This document shows, piece by piece, positions 44,695-52,932 of a stretch of DNA of 64,000 nt. The stretch comes from an uncultured Roseovarius sp. (GTDB taxonomy: Bacteria > Pseudomonadota > Alphaproteobacteria > Rhodobacterales > Rhodobacteraceae): NCBI GenBank assembly GCA_947503145.1, contig CANNCP010000012.1:23158-87157 (forward strand), given 5' to 3'. Within the stretch, counting starts at the first letter, position 1. Each line of letters begins with the position of its first letter. Under the pieces are notes generated by a model that was not told the origin of the DNA, ran no database searches, and saw nothing but the letters and a program-made list of their open reading frames with translations. The translations under genes were made by a program, and so were the position numbers.

Positions 44695-44879
44695 AGTGCC
44701 CTATTTGCGGTGCCGGCAACAAGCCGGGCAAGCACGGCGACTGTCCGCGCTATGATGACTGTCCACTCTATGATGTGCGCGCCCTGGTTGAGAAGAGCGG
44801 CCTGGCAAAGCTTGTGTTGGACGGGCAGACCTACACGTTACGGATCACGCGTGCAGGCAAACTGATCCTGACGAAGTGA
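44691..44879 (+). CDS. hemP: Haem uptake protein HemP with Cys-rich N terminus
   Basis: 62 residues. The C-terminal half is the HemP signature (LVLDGQTYTLRITRAGKLILTK). The N-terminal half carries five cysteines, CPIC-x11-CPRYDDCPLYD, a zinc-ribbon- or cluster-like arrangement I do not associate with ordinary HemP. HemP/HmuP proteins are known regulators or helpers of haem-receptor expression in alphaproteobacteria and Burkholderia. GGAG 8 bases upstream of ATG 44691. Last gene of the operon. Confidence 0.85.
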   Translation: MKCPICGAGNKPGKHGDCPRYDDCPLYDVRALVEKSGLAKLVLDGQTYTLRITRAGKLILTK

Positions 44880-44882
44880 AAC

Positions 44883-45065
44883 CTGGCCGATCTTGGCCTG
44901 CGAAAGCACACGGCCACGGGCGCGCACGAGGTCGACACGCTCTGCGCCGCCCTTGATATTGAGCACTACCTGACACTCACCGAAGTCACCCCAGACCAAC
45001 GGCCGCATCAAGGAGACCCCTCAAAGCCACCAGTTCCGATTGGGCAACGCCGGAATTGCGCTGCC
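44883..45065 (+). pseudogene. IS481-family transposase remnant
   Basis: Translation of 44883 onward reads GLRKHTATGAHEVDTLCAALDIEH, the segment before the last catalytic Glu of IS481-type DDE integrases. A frame change then gives PQTNGRIKETPQSHQFRLG, with the internal MVERFN part deleted. Both ends are missing. It lies between hemP and the convergent GcvT-like gene. Confidence 0.75.
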
Positions 45066-46157
45066 TCACGCGTGTGTGCGGCTCTTTTCAGGGTCATAAA
45101 CCGGGCTTTGAACCACGGTGGCAGTTGTTTCGATACCATCGCCGGAAACCCGGAGAACTGCGCCGACAGCAATACCCGGCTTGATATGTGCCAAGGCCAG
45201 AGACTTGTTCATCCGGTGCGAGAAGCAGGGACTGTTGATGATCCCGACATCCGCGCCATCCAGAGACAAAGCTTCGCCGCCGATAACCATGTCGGGATGA
45301 TTGATGTCGAGGCTGACGTTATTGACAGTTTCATTGCCTTTCGCCGCTTGGACGGCAGCCTTGCCGCGGAAGTCCCCTTTGTTTTTGCTGACTGTAAATC
45401 CCAGGCCCAGTTCCCAGGGTGTGTTTTCCTCTGTCATGTCATAGCCATAGAACAGAAGACCCGCTTCGATGCGGACCTTGTCGAGTGCCGTGAAGGAGCA
45501 CGGCATCACGCCCTCAGCGACAAGCTGGTCCCAGATGTCGCCGATCACCGACGCATCGGCAAAAACCTCATACCCGCGCTCGCCGGAGTAACCTGTGCGC
45601 GACAAGCGGCATGGATGGCCAAACAATTTGGCCGCGGCGTGCTCGAAATATGCCAGTTCGGTCAGGTCAATATCGCAATGCGCATTCAGAATTTCGCAGG
45701 ATTTCGGCCCCTGCACCGACAGATCGTGCAGCTCATCGGTGAAGGTAATCTGCACATTGCGCCCCGCCGCAGAGGCTTTGAGCAAGGCCATCGTGTCGCC
45801 GGAGCCATGCACGATCATCCATTCATCGTCACCATTATTCGACACGATGGCATCATCGGCAACGCCACCCTTTTCCGTCAGGACGCAAGTGTAGGCCGCT
45901 GATCCCGGGGCAATCTTCGAGACGTCGCGTGTCGTCAAATGATCCAGCGTAGCGGCGGCATCGGGGCCACGCACGAAAACTTTCTTGAGCGGTGACATAT
46001 CGAACATGCCGACCGTTTCGCGCACCGCATCATGTTCGTCATTTGGGTCGGTGTTGTAGGTCCAGGCCGTGCCCATCCCGTTCCAGTCCTCAAGCCCGGA
46101 GCCGAGGGCGGTGTGCCGGGAGGCAAGCGCAGAGGTACGGCTGAGTTCTTCGGTCAT
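45066..46157 (-). CDS. GcvT-family (T-protein-like) folate-dependent methyl/aminomethyl transferase
   Basis: 363 residues of the glycine-cleavage T-protein superfamily: VGMFDMSPLKKVFVRGPDA, LTTRDVSKIAPG, LSVQGPKSCEIL, LSRTGYSGERGYEVF (tetrahydrofolate-binding region) and ALDKVRIEAGLLFYG. No glycine-cleavage H or P genes are nearby, and an MttB-family methyltransferase lies 62 bases upstream on the same strand. That pairing suggests methyl transfer to tetrahydrofolate from a methylated amine rather than glycine cleavage. Confidence 0.87.
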   Translation of the reverse strand: MTEELSRTSALASRHTALGSGLEDWNGMGTAWTYNTDPNDEHDAVRETVGMFDMSPLKKVFVRGPDAAATLDHLTTRDVSKIAPGSAAYTCVLTEKGGVADDAIVSNNGDDEWMIVHGSGDTMALLKASAAGRNVQITFTDELHDLSVQGPKSCEILNAHCDIDLTELAYFEHAAAKLFGHPCRLSRTGYSGERGYEVFADASVIGDIWDQLVAEGVMPCSFTALDKVRIEAGLLFYGYDMTEENTPWELGLGFTVSKNKGDFRGKAAVQAAKGNETVNNVSLDINHPDMVIGGEALSLDGADVGIINSPCFSHRMNKSLALAHIKPGIAVGAVLRVSGDGIETTATVVQSPVYDPEKSRTHA

Positions 46158-46219
46158 AGTCTATCCTTTTAAAAATAGTTTCGAGTTCAAGCCATGCTCA
46201 GGCCTGGCCCCGAAACGCT

Positions 46220-47785
46220 TCAGTACCATTCGTCGGGCATCGACGCTTTGCGCGATGCCACAAAATCATCGAGGGCGGCGTGGATATATTCGTCCATGTG
46301 CGGCGGCTTGTAGGCGCTCAGCATCTGCTTCCAGCGGGCCGTCGCCCGCTGATCCGAAGTAAGGCTGCCGTTCTCGCTCCATGTCTCGAACGGCCCCCCT
46401 TCCGGAATGCCAGGCTGAAAATTTGCGGTCGCAAAATGGCGCATCGTGTGCGCCGTGGACAGAAAATTCTGACCCGGCCCCGTCTCATGATAGGCGTCGC
46501 GGCCAAAGGCTTCTTCGTCAGTGTCAAAGCCCTGCAACAGGGTTACCATCGCACCGCAATGATCGAGATCCATGATGAATTTTTCGTAGGACATGACCAG
46601 CCCTCCTTCGAGCCAACCCGCCGCATGCCAGACCTGATGCGCCCCCGACAACAATGTCGCCCACATTGCGTCGGCGCTGTCCTGCATCGCCTGACCATCC
46701 GGGGCATTCGAGCCTGAAATCTGCCCCCCACCAGACCGGACCGGGACGCCCAGCCGGCGCCCAAGCTGTGACAGAGCCATGCTCGCCAGGTTCGCTTCTG
46801 GCGAACCAAAGGTGAGCGCGCCGGTTCTCAGGTTCATCGTTGAATGAAAGCTGCCAAAAACGACCGGGCATCCCGGTTTGACGAGCTGGGTCAACGCGAT
46901 GCCGACCATGCCCTCGGCCAGAGTTTGCGCGGCCACGGCAGCAGGCGACAACGGCCCCATTGCCCCGGCGAAGATAGCCGGTGAGACGCAGACGCATTGA
47001 TTGGCAGCGGCATAGACCCGCAATGCACCCGACATCGTATCGTCGTAAATCAGCGGTGAGTTAACGTTGATATTGCCCTGCATCACGGCGTTCTGGTCCA
47101 TGAATGTCTCGCCGAACACGAGCCGGGCCATAGCGATGCTGTCTTGGGCACGCTCGGGCGACGTCACCCCGCCCATAAAGGGCTTGGTCGACAGCGTGAG
47201 ATGCGCCAGCACCATGTCGAGATGCCGCTTGTTGACAGGAATATCCGTGGGCTCGCACAGCGTACCGCCGGAATGGTGCAGCCAGGGAGAGCTATAGGTC
47301 AGTTTTACGAAGTTCTCGAAATCCAGCAGGGTCGCGTATCTGCGCCCCTGCTCCAGATCACTGACAAAAGGCGAGCCGTAGCCCGGCATCAATACGACGT
47401 TATTACCCCCCAGCGTTACCGTGTTCGCAGGGTCGCGTCCGTGCAATTTGAATTCCGAAGGGGCGGTTGCGCAAAGCTGCCTGGCCAGACCGGGTTTAAA
47501 CGTAACCCTCTCGCCGACAACAGTTGCCCCTGCGGCCGCAAACAGTTCAAGCGCGGTGGTATCCCCCCGAAATTCGACACCGATTTCCTGCAATATCCAG
47601 TCGGCCTGATCCTCAATGGCGGCCAACGCAGGCTCACTCAACAAAGTGTAGGCAGGAATCTTGCGTGTGCGGGGAGATATGACAACCTGCACCTCAGATT
47701 GGCGTGAAGCGCGCCCGCGCCTTACCGCCTTACGCAACTCCGGCTGCACAGATACGTCTAAATTTTCCAACTCAACTACCTCCAT
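46220..47785 (-). CDS. MttB-superfamily (trimethylamine methyltransferase-like) protein, non-pyrrolysine
   Basis: 521 residues of the MttB superfamily: ILQEIGVEFRGDTTALELFAAAGA, HSGGTLCEPTD, VFGSFHSTMNLRTGALTFGSPEANLASMALSQLGR and RHFATANFQPGIPEGGPFETW. There is no in-frame amber codon, so it belongs with the MtgB-like group acting on quaternary amines such as glycine betaine. Known members work with a corrinoid protein, which is not in this window. ATG 47785 has no clear ribosome site; a TTG at 47791 is in frame. Divergent from a LysR gene. Confidence 0.85.
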   Translation of the reverse strand: MEVVELENLDVSVQPELRKAVRRGRASRQSEVQVVISPRTRKIPAYTLLSEPALAAIEDQADWILQEIGVEFRGDTTALELFAAAGATVVGERVTFKPGLARQLCATAPSEFKLHGRDPANTVTLGGNNVVLMPGYGSPFVSDLEQGRRYATLLDFENFVKLTYSSPWLHHSGGTLCEPTDIPVNKRHLDMVLAHLTLSTKPFMGGVTSPERAQDSIAMARLVFGETFMDQNAVMQGNINVNSPLIYDDTMSGALRVYAAANQCVCVSPAIFAGAMGPLSPAAVAAQTLAEGMVGIALTQLVKPGCPVVFGSFHSTMNLRTGALTFGSPEANLASMALSQLGRRLGVPVRSGGGQISGSNAPDGQAMQDSADAMWATLLSGAHQVWHAAGWLEGGLVMSYEKFIMDLDHCGAMVTLLQGFDTDEEAFGRDAYHETGPGQNFLSTAHTMRHFATANFQPGIPEGGPFETWSENGSLTSDQRATARWKQMLSAYKPPHMDEYIHAALDDFVASRKASMPDEWY

Positions 47786-47826
47786 GCGCAAAGTTTCGGA
47801 CTCATGTGCAAAGAGAACAATCGAAT

Positions 47827-47859
47827 TTATCTATACGCGGCGTTCAAATTATCTATACG
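47827..47859. promoter_or_regulatory. Direct repeat TTATCTATACG in the LysR/MttB divergent promoter
   Basis: Two exact copies of TTATCTATACG (47827-47837 and 47849-47859), 22 bases apart start to start (about two helical turns), in the short region between the divergent LysR and MttB genes and close to the LysR start. A likely regulator site. Confidence 0.5.
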
Positions 47860-47867
47860 TATTGGTC

Positions 47868-48737
47868 ATGAGCATAGCCTTCAAACACCACGATACTTTG
47901 CGCATATTCGTTGAAGTCGCGCAGCAGAGCAGCTTCTCGGATGCGGCCAAAGCACTGCACATGACAAAGGGCGCAATTAGTTATCAAATCAAAACGCTTG
48001 AGGCTAATCTGGGGTTCGAGGTGTTTGAGCGTACCCCGCGCGGCGTCGCGCTGACGCAAAAGGGACAGAAACTTCTGGACGCTAGCCGCGCACATTACCG
48101 CTCTATTGAAGTTGAACTTGCCGCGCTGAAATCTACCGCGATGCAATCGCTTACCGTCGGGATGTCGAGTTATTTTGCCGCCCGCTGGCTGTCGCCCCTG
48201 CTGATGACGTTCATGCAGGAACACCCCGATATTCAGTTGCGAATTCAGCCCATGACGCAGCTGTTCGACCTGGACTATCAGGGGGTGGATATTGCAATCC
48301 GCTGGGGCAATGGCGCATGGGACGATGTTGATATTACACCATTTTTGCCTATGCCCGCTTGGCCCGTTGGCAATGCGGCTGCCGCGCAAAATGTTCAGCA
48401 ACTCGGGCTGGAGCGCGCCTTTTCCGAGTTCACATTGCTGCGCGATCACGACGACAGCAATGCCTGGTCGGATTGGTACGACGCAGCAAATCTGCGTCAT
48501 CAAACACGCAAGGACACGCTGATTATTCCTGACCCCAATGTCAGGGTTCAGGCCGTTATCGACGGCCAGGGAATCGCTTTGAATGACGTGTTGATCGCGC
48601 GGGAATTGGAAGAAGGGCAGCTTGTCCGTCTCTCGGACATAGAGCTAACCTCATACGGCTATTTTTTGGCCAGACCGCGCAGGGCACCAAATAACCCAGG
48701 TGCCAATGCCTTTGTTTACTGGTTGCAGCAGCAGTAA
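47868..48737 (+). CDS. LysR-family transcriptional regulator (GcvA-like)
   Basis: 289 residues: N-terminal winged helix (DTLRIFVEVAQQSSFSDAAKALHMTKGAISYQIKTLEANLGFEVFER) and C-terminal effector domain with GcvA-type features (GVDIAIRWGNGAW). ATG 47868 is 82 bases from the MttB start, divergent, so the pair forms the usual LysR-target layout. Likely inducer: a methylated amine or its product (inference). Confidence 0.9.
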   Translation: MSIAFKHHDTLRIFVEVAQQSSFSDAAKALHMTKGAISYQIKTLEANLGFEVFERTPRGVALTQKGQKLLDASRAHYRSIEVELAALKSTAMQSLTVGMSSYFAARWLSPLLMTFMQEHPDIQLRIQPMTQLFDLDYQGVDIAIRWGNGAWDDVDITPFLPMPAWPVGNAAAAQNVQQLGLERAFSEFTLLRDHDDSNAWSDWYDAANLRHQTRKDTLIIPDPNVRVQAVIDGQGIALNDVLIARELEEGQLVRLSDIELTSYGYFLARPRRAPNNPGANAFVYWLQQQ

Positions 48738-48933
48738 TTTTTCAAAAATTTTCAAGCGCGTTTACAATGTACTACTCACCAGCGGTTAAAGAACGCGGGG
48801 CCTGAATAGACGGTTGGAATATGCATATCCCTTTGAAAAAACCGCCAAACAATTGACACATCAAGGTTCTTGGTAGCAGATTGCACCATCCGGATACCAG
48901 CCGGATTGATTTCTGGTTATAAGGAGAGCCAAT

Positions 48934-49902
48934 ATGAAACGCTATATTTGCGGTGCGGTTTTGGCCGCAGCATTGACCCCCACAGCAGGGATTGCAGCCG
49001 ATTGCGGCGAAGTTTCAATCACTGAAATGAACTGGGCATCGGCAGCCGTCGTGACCTCGGTTTCCAAGTTCCTGATGGAGCAGGGCTATGGTTGCGACGT
49101 GACAGTTGTCCCGTCCGATACCACGCCTGCCGTCACCTCGCTCGCGGAAAATGGCGAGCCCGATATCGTGACGGAAATGTGGGTCAACTCTGCTGGGGAA
49201 GCTTACAACAAGCTGAAAGAGAATGGCAAAATCATTGAGCTGGGCCATGTCCTCGACCCCGGCGGAGTCGAAGGCTGGTGGCTGCCGACCTATCTGGTCG
49301 AAGAGCACCCCGAGTTGAAGACCATCGAAGGTGTGATGGCAAATCCTGAACTGGTCGGCGGCATGTTCAACGCTTGCCCCGATGGCTGGGGTTGCCGGAT
49401 TACCAGCGACAACCGGATTCGTGCCCTGAAGCTGGACGAAAAAGGCTTTGAGATCTTCTATCACGGGTCTGGCGAGACGCTGGCAACCTCGATGGCTGCC
49501 GCCTACCAGGACAAGAAACCATGGTTCGGATACTACTGGGCGCCGACCGTGCCCCTGGGCAAGTTCGACATGACCATGGTCGATCTGGGACCCTTCGACG
49601 AAGAAGCCTATAAGAACAACCAGAACAAGGACACGCCAAACCCCGGCCTCTCGTCCTTTGCGCCAGCGCCGATCTTGACCGTGGTCACGAAGGACTTCAA
49701 CAAGACACACCCCGAGATTGCAGAACTGATGAGCAAGGTCACGTTCAAGACCGATACCATGAGTGGGCTGTTGGCCTGGAAGGATGAAAACAACGCCAGC
49801 AACGAAGAAACGGCGGTGCATTTCCTGACCGAAAACAAGGATGTCTGGGCCGAATGGCTGAGCGATGACGCCAAGGCAAAACTGTCAAAGATCCTGAAAT
49901 AG
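48934..49902 (+). CDS. proX: Glycine betaine/proline-type ABC substrate-binding protein (ProX/OpuAC family)
   Basis: 322 residues with a signal peptide (MKRYICGAVLAAALTPTAGIAA) and the OpuAC fold: SITEMNWASAAVVTSV, GEPDIVTEMWVNS, VEGWWLPTYLVEEHP, NACPDGWGC and KPWFGYYWAPTVPLGK. The several Trp/Tyr residues could form the aromatic cage for a quaternary ammonium group. AAGGAGA lies 7 bases before the ATG. Its transporter is missing: only a fragment of the ATPase gene follows. Confidence 0.9.
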   Translation: MKRYICGAVLAAALTPTAGIAADCGEVSITEMNWASAAVVTSVSKFLMEQGYGCDVTVVPSDTTPAVTSLAENGEPDIVTEMWVNSAGEAYNKLKENGKIIELGHVLDPGGVEGWWLPTYLVEEHPELKTIEGVMANPELVGGMFNACPDGWGCRITSDNRIRALKLDEKGFEIFYHGSGETLATSMAAAYQDKKPWFGYYWAPTVPLGKFDMTMVDLGPFDEEAYKNNQNKDTPNPGLSSFAPAPILTVVTKDFNKTHPEIAELMSKVTFKTDTMSGLLAWKDENNASNEETAVHFLTENKDVWAEWLSDDAKAKLSKILK

Positions 49903-49923
49903 ACGCTGACAGGACTCAAAAAT

Positions 49924-49948
49924 GGTCCGGCGCCTTTTGCGCCGGGCC
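49924..49948 (+). terminator. Strong hairpin between proX and the proV fragment
   Basis: 10-bp stem (GG, a T-G wobble, then CCGGCGC paired with GCGCCGG and CC) around a CTTTT loop. No T run follows, so it may act as an mRNA-stabilising or partial terminator hairpin, common after binding-protein genes. Confidence 0.6.
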
Positions 49949-49987
49949 CTTCCACATCCAGTTTACAAGAGTTCAGGTAAACAGGTG

Positions 49988-50128
49988 ATGGCACACAACA
50001 TCAAGATTTCCATCCGCAAGCTCTTCAAGATCTTCGGACCTGATCCAAAAATGGCGCTCGAACATCTGCGCGCACTTGTGCCGCAAGGTGGCTCTGCCGA
50101 TCCCAGTGCAGCGCGTCGGACAGGCTGA
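49988..50128 (+). pseudogene. Truncated proV (glycine betaine ABC ATP-binding protein), N-terminal 46 residues
   Basis: MAHNIKISIRKLFKIFGPDPKMALEHL... matches the N-terminal extension that precedes the ATPase domain in ProV/OpuAA. The frame stops at TGA 50126-50128 right where the family continues (RTGHV...). No Walker motif exists downstream. The next sequence is the TetR operator region, so a deletion or rearrangement has removed the ATPase and permease genes. Confidence 0.75.
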
Positions 50129-50159
50129 GCTGTTTTTTCACCAAAAAAGACTTGCTGCT

Positions 50160-50178
50160 ACTAGACGACCGGTCTAGT
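50160..50178. promoter_or_regulatory. TetR operator (ACTAGAC-N5-GTCTAGT)
   Basis: Perfect 7-bp inverted arms with a 5-base spacer (GACCG), 19 bases upstream of the TetR ATG. The TAGAC...GTCTA core is of the kind used by NemR/AcuR-type TetR proteins. Confidence 0.75.
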
Positions 50179-50196
50179 CAAACCTATATCCCCGTT

Positions 50197-50787
50197 ATGA
50201 ACAAGCAAGCGAAAAATACACGAGATCATATTCTGACGATCGGTCGACGCCTCACCGCGCGGCAGGGCTATTCCGGAGTGGGCCTCAGCGAACTTCTTAA
50301 GAAGGCAGGCGTACCGAAAGGATCATTCTATCACTATTTCCCTTCGAAGGAGGCTTATGGCTGCGCTCTTCTGGAAGATTTCGTTCAGGAATACAAAGAT
50401 CGGCTTGGCACTTCGCTTGACAGCAGCACGCTAAATGCGCGCGCTCGGTTTCTGGCTTACTTTGAGGAGTGGAGTCAAAAACAAGTCAGCCCCAATCCTG
50501 AAGACCGTTGTCTGGTGGTCAAGTTGTCAGCCGAGGTCGCCGACCTGTCTACAGACATGAGCAACATTCTCCAGCAAGGGGTTGCTGCCATTGTCGCGCG
50601 TTTGGCGCGTACATTGGAGGAGGGCATCGCAGAAGGCTCAATTGGCCGAATCGATGATCCCGATGTCATGGCAGAAACGATCTATCACCTGTGGCTCGGA
50701 GCGAGTCTTGTCGCAAGCCTGTCCCACAGTGATGTGCCGCTGACATCCGCCATGCGCACGACCCGGAAACTGGTCCCTGCCCCATGA
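50197..50787 (+). CDS. TetR-family transcriptional regulator (NemR/AcuR-like)
   Basis: 196 residues: HTH (about 10-55, with GVGLSELLKKAGVPKGSFYHYFPSKEAYGCALLE) and a C-terminal TetR_C domain with PEDRCLVVKLSAEVADLS (a Cys in the place used by redox-sensing NemR-like regulators). ATG 50197 follows the palindromic operator; the frame upstream to 50152 is inside the operator. It precedes the oxidoreductase and Hsp31-like genes, fitting control of electrophile detoxification. Confidence 0.9.
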   Translation: MNKQAKNTRDHILTIGRRLTARQGYSGVGLSELLKKAGVPKGSFYHYFPSKEAYGCALLEDFVQEYKDRLGTSLDSSTLNARARFLAYFEEWSQKQVSPNPEDRCLVVKLSAEVADLSTDMSNILQQGVAAIVARLARTLEEGIAEGSIGRIDDPDVMAETIYHLWLGASLVASLSHSDVPLTSAMRTTRKLVPAP

Positions 50788-50865
50788 CTTTCCGCGCACC
50801 GGCTAGACAGGGCCATTGAGGGTGCGCCCTATCTTTCAGAATAAGCTCAGTAGGAGAAACTAGAC

Positions 50866-51900
50866 ATGACACAAACAAGCGAAATCAATCGGCAGCTGGT
50901 GCTAGCGGAACGCCCCAAGGGCGAGCCCACCAAGGACACGCTCAATCTGGTCGAGGGTGAGATCCCTGTCGCCGGGGACAGTCAGATGCTGCTGCGGACC
51001 GAATATCTTTCGCTCGACCCTTACATGCGAGGCCGGATGAGCGATGCCAAGTCATACGCCGCATCGGTCGAGATCGACAATGTGATGGTGGGTGGCACGG
51101 TGGCGCAAGTCGTCGAGTCGAATGTCGACGGCTTCGCGCAGGGCGACTGGGTTCTCAGCTTCAATGGCTGGCAGGATTATGCCCTGTCGGATGGCGCAGG
51201 CGTGACCAAACTGGATCAGTCGCCGGAACACCTGTCATGGGCACTTGGCATTCTGGGCATGCCCGGATTTACCGCCTGGGCGGGCCTGACGCAGATCGGC
51301 GCGCCCCAAAAGGGCGAAACCATCGCCGTGGCGGCAGCAACCGGCCCGGTCGGTGCCACCGTTGGCCAGATCGGCAAGCTACTTGGCTGCCGCGTGGTCG
51401 GCATCGCCGGCGGTCCTGAAAAATGCGCCTATGCCGTGGATGAATTAGGCTTTGACGCCTGCATCGATCACAAGGACCCTGACTTTGCCGACCAGCTCGC
51501 CAAGGCCAGCCCCGATGGCATTGATGTCTATTTCGAGAATGTCGGCGGCAAGGTGCTGGATGCGGTCATCCCGCTACTCAATCCGAACGCACGGGTGCCG
51601 GTCTGCGGATTGGTGTCGCAATACAACGCGACGAAACTGCCGGACGGGCCGGACCGGATGAACTGGCTGATGGGCCAGATCCTGAGCAAGAAGATCACGA
51701 TGCAGGGCTTCATCATCTTTGACACGTTCGGCCACCTCTACCCCGATTTTGCCAAGGAAATGAGCGGCTGGGTCGAAAGCGGCAAGATCAAATACCGCGA
51801 AGAGATCATCGATGGCCTGGAGAACGCGCCGGATGCGTTCATCGGCCTCCTCAAAGGCGAGAATTTCGGCAAGCGCGTGATCCGCGTCGGCAAACAATAA
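50866..51900 (+). CDS. MDR-family NADP-dependent oxidoreductase (CurA/YncB-like)
   Basis: 344-residue zinc-free medium-chain reductase of the leukotriene B4 dehydrogenase/curcumin reductase group. Seen: LSLDPYMRGRM near the N terminus, cofactor motif AAATGPVGATVGQIGKLLG, and VDVYFENVGGKVLDA. Reduces carbon-carbon double bonds of enones using NADPH. TAGGAG lies upstream of ATG 50866. Followed 11 bases later by the Hsp31-like gene. Confidence 0.92.
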   Translation: MTQTSEINRQLVLAERPKGEPTKDTLNLVEGEIPVAGDSQMLLRTEYLSLDPYMRGRMSDAKSYAASVEIDNVMVGGTVAQVVESNVDGFAQGDWVLSFNGWQDYALSDGAGVTKLDQSPEHLSWALGILGMPGFTAWAGLTQIGAPQKGETIAVAAATGPVGATVGQIGKLLGCRVVGIAGGPEKCAYAVDELGFDACIDHKDPDFADQLAKASPDGIDVYFENVGGKVLDAVIPLLNPNARVPVCGLVSQYNATKLPDGPDRMNWLMGQILSKKITMQGFIIFDTFGHLYPDFAKEMSGWVESGKIKYREEIIDGLENAPDAFIGLLKGENFGKRVIRVGKQ

Positions 51901-51911
51901 AAGGAAAAAAC

Positions 51912-52589
51912 ATGAAAATCCTGATGGTACTGACATCGCACGATGAAATGGGCGATACCGGCAACAAGACCGGCTTTTGGCTCGAAGAGTTTGCCGCGCC
52001 TTATTACGTCTTCAAGGATGCCGGGGCGGACATCTCCCTGGCGTCGCCCAAGGGCGGCCAGCCACCAATCGATCCCACGAGCGACAGCGAGGATGCGCAG
52101 ACCGACGACACCCGCCGCTTCAAGGGTGATGCCGATGCGCAGGCCGAACTGGCAACCACCCTGAAGCTGTCGGACGTAACCGCGGATGGGTTCGATGCGA
52201 TCTTTTATCCGGGCGGGCACGGTCCCCTGTGGGATCTGGCCGAGGACGCGGACAGCAAACGCCTGATCGAGGCATTCGCCGCCGCCGATCGACCCGTAGG
52301 GGCCGTCTGCCACGCGCCTGCCGTGTTCCGGCACACGCTGGCCACGGATGGCAAGCCGCTGGTGTCAGGCCGCCGCGTGACCGGCTTTACCAACTCCGAA
52401 GAAGAAGGCGTTGGCCTGACGGACATCGTGCCGTTCCTCGTCGAGGACATGCTCAAGGCCAATGGCGGCAACTATGAGAAGGGCGATGACTGGGCCAGCT
52501 TCGTGCTGCGCGACGGCAAACTGGTCACTGGTCAGAACCCGGCCTCTTCCGCTGACGCTGCGCACGAGATGCTCGCGCTGTTGGCATAA
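51912..52589 (+). CDS. DJ-1/PfpI superfamily protein, Hsp31-like (glyoxalase III/deglycase candidate)
   Basis: 225 residues with the Hsp31-group layout: TGFWLEEFAAPYYVF (Glu25), IFYPGGHGPLWDL and the nucleophile elbow GAVCHAPAVF (Cys133, His134). Members convert methylglyoxal to lactate without glutathione or act as protein holdases. It forms an operon with the enone reductase; together they look like a response to reactive carbonyls. AAGGAAAA precedes the ATG. Confidence 0.9.
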   Translation: MKILMVLTSHDEMGDTGNKTGFWLEEFAAPYYVFKDAGADISLASPKGGQPPIDPTSDSEDAQTDDTRRFKGDADAQAELATTLKLSDVTADGFDAIFYPGGHGPLWDLAEDADSKRLIEAFAAADRPVGAVCHAPAVFRHTLATDGKPLVSGRRVTGFTNSEEEGVGLTDIVPFLVEDMLKANGGNYEKGDDWASFVLRDGKLVTGQNPASSADAAHEMLALLA

Positions 52590-52602
52590 AAACCATCGGC
52601 CG

Positions 52603-52636
52603 GATAGGCGCGTTGTGAATATGCAGCGCGCCTATC
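52603..52636 (+). terminator. Hairpin terminator after the Hsp31-like gene
   Basis: Perfect 10-bp stem GATAGGCGCG/CGCGCCTATC with a 14-base loop, followed by TCGTTCTT. Ends the oxidoreductase operon. The rest of the gap 52637-52889 shows no gene. Confidence 0.75.
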
Positions 52637-52889
52637 TCGTTCTTAGAATTGAGTGCTTGAAACCTTTAAGACCGGCCCGGCATTGTCGCCCTGCCCTGAC
52701 TTGCGGCACCAAAACGGTAGATTCGGAATGAAGGAATTCGTCAACGCAAAGCCACGCGGCCTTTGTTCCGGACCTTCGCACCGCTAGCGCGTGGAAAAGC
52801 CTCTTCTGCGGTGGATCAAGGCGAGTGTCGTTGGCCTGCGGCCCGTTATGACACGCCAGAATTTCGACTTGAAGTACTTCCAATCAGGA

Positions 52890-52911
52890 TATATCGGCAA
52901 CCGACGATATA
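52890..52911. promoter_or_regulatory. Inverted repeat operator of the arsenic operon
   Basis: TATATCG and CGATATA with an 8-base spacer, 21 bases before the ArsR ATG. Spacing and position are typical for ArsR autoregulation. Confidence 0.6.
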
Positions 52912-52932
52912 CGATCGTTCAAGAGGCGCGCG

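Noticed and set aside
46220..47785. Pyrrolysine-containing trimethylamine methyltransferase
   Set aside because: The MttB-family frame is continuous without an internal amber codon, so it belongs to the non-pyrrolysine group.
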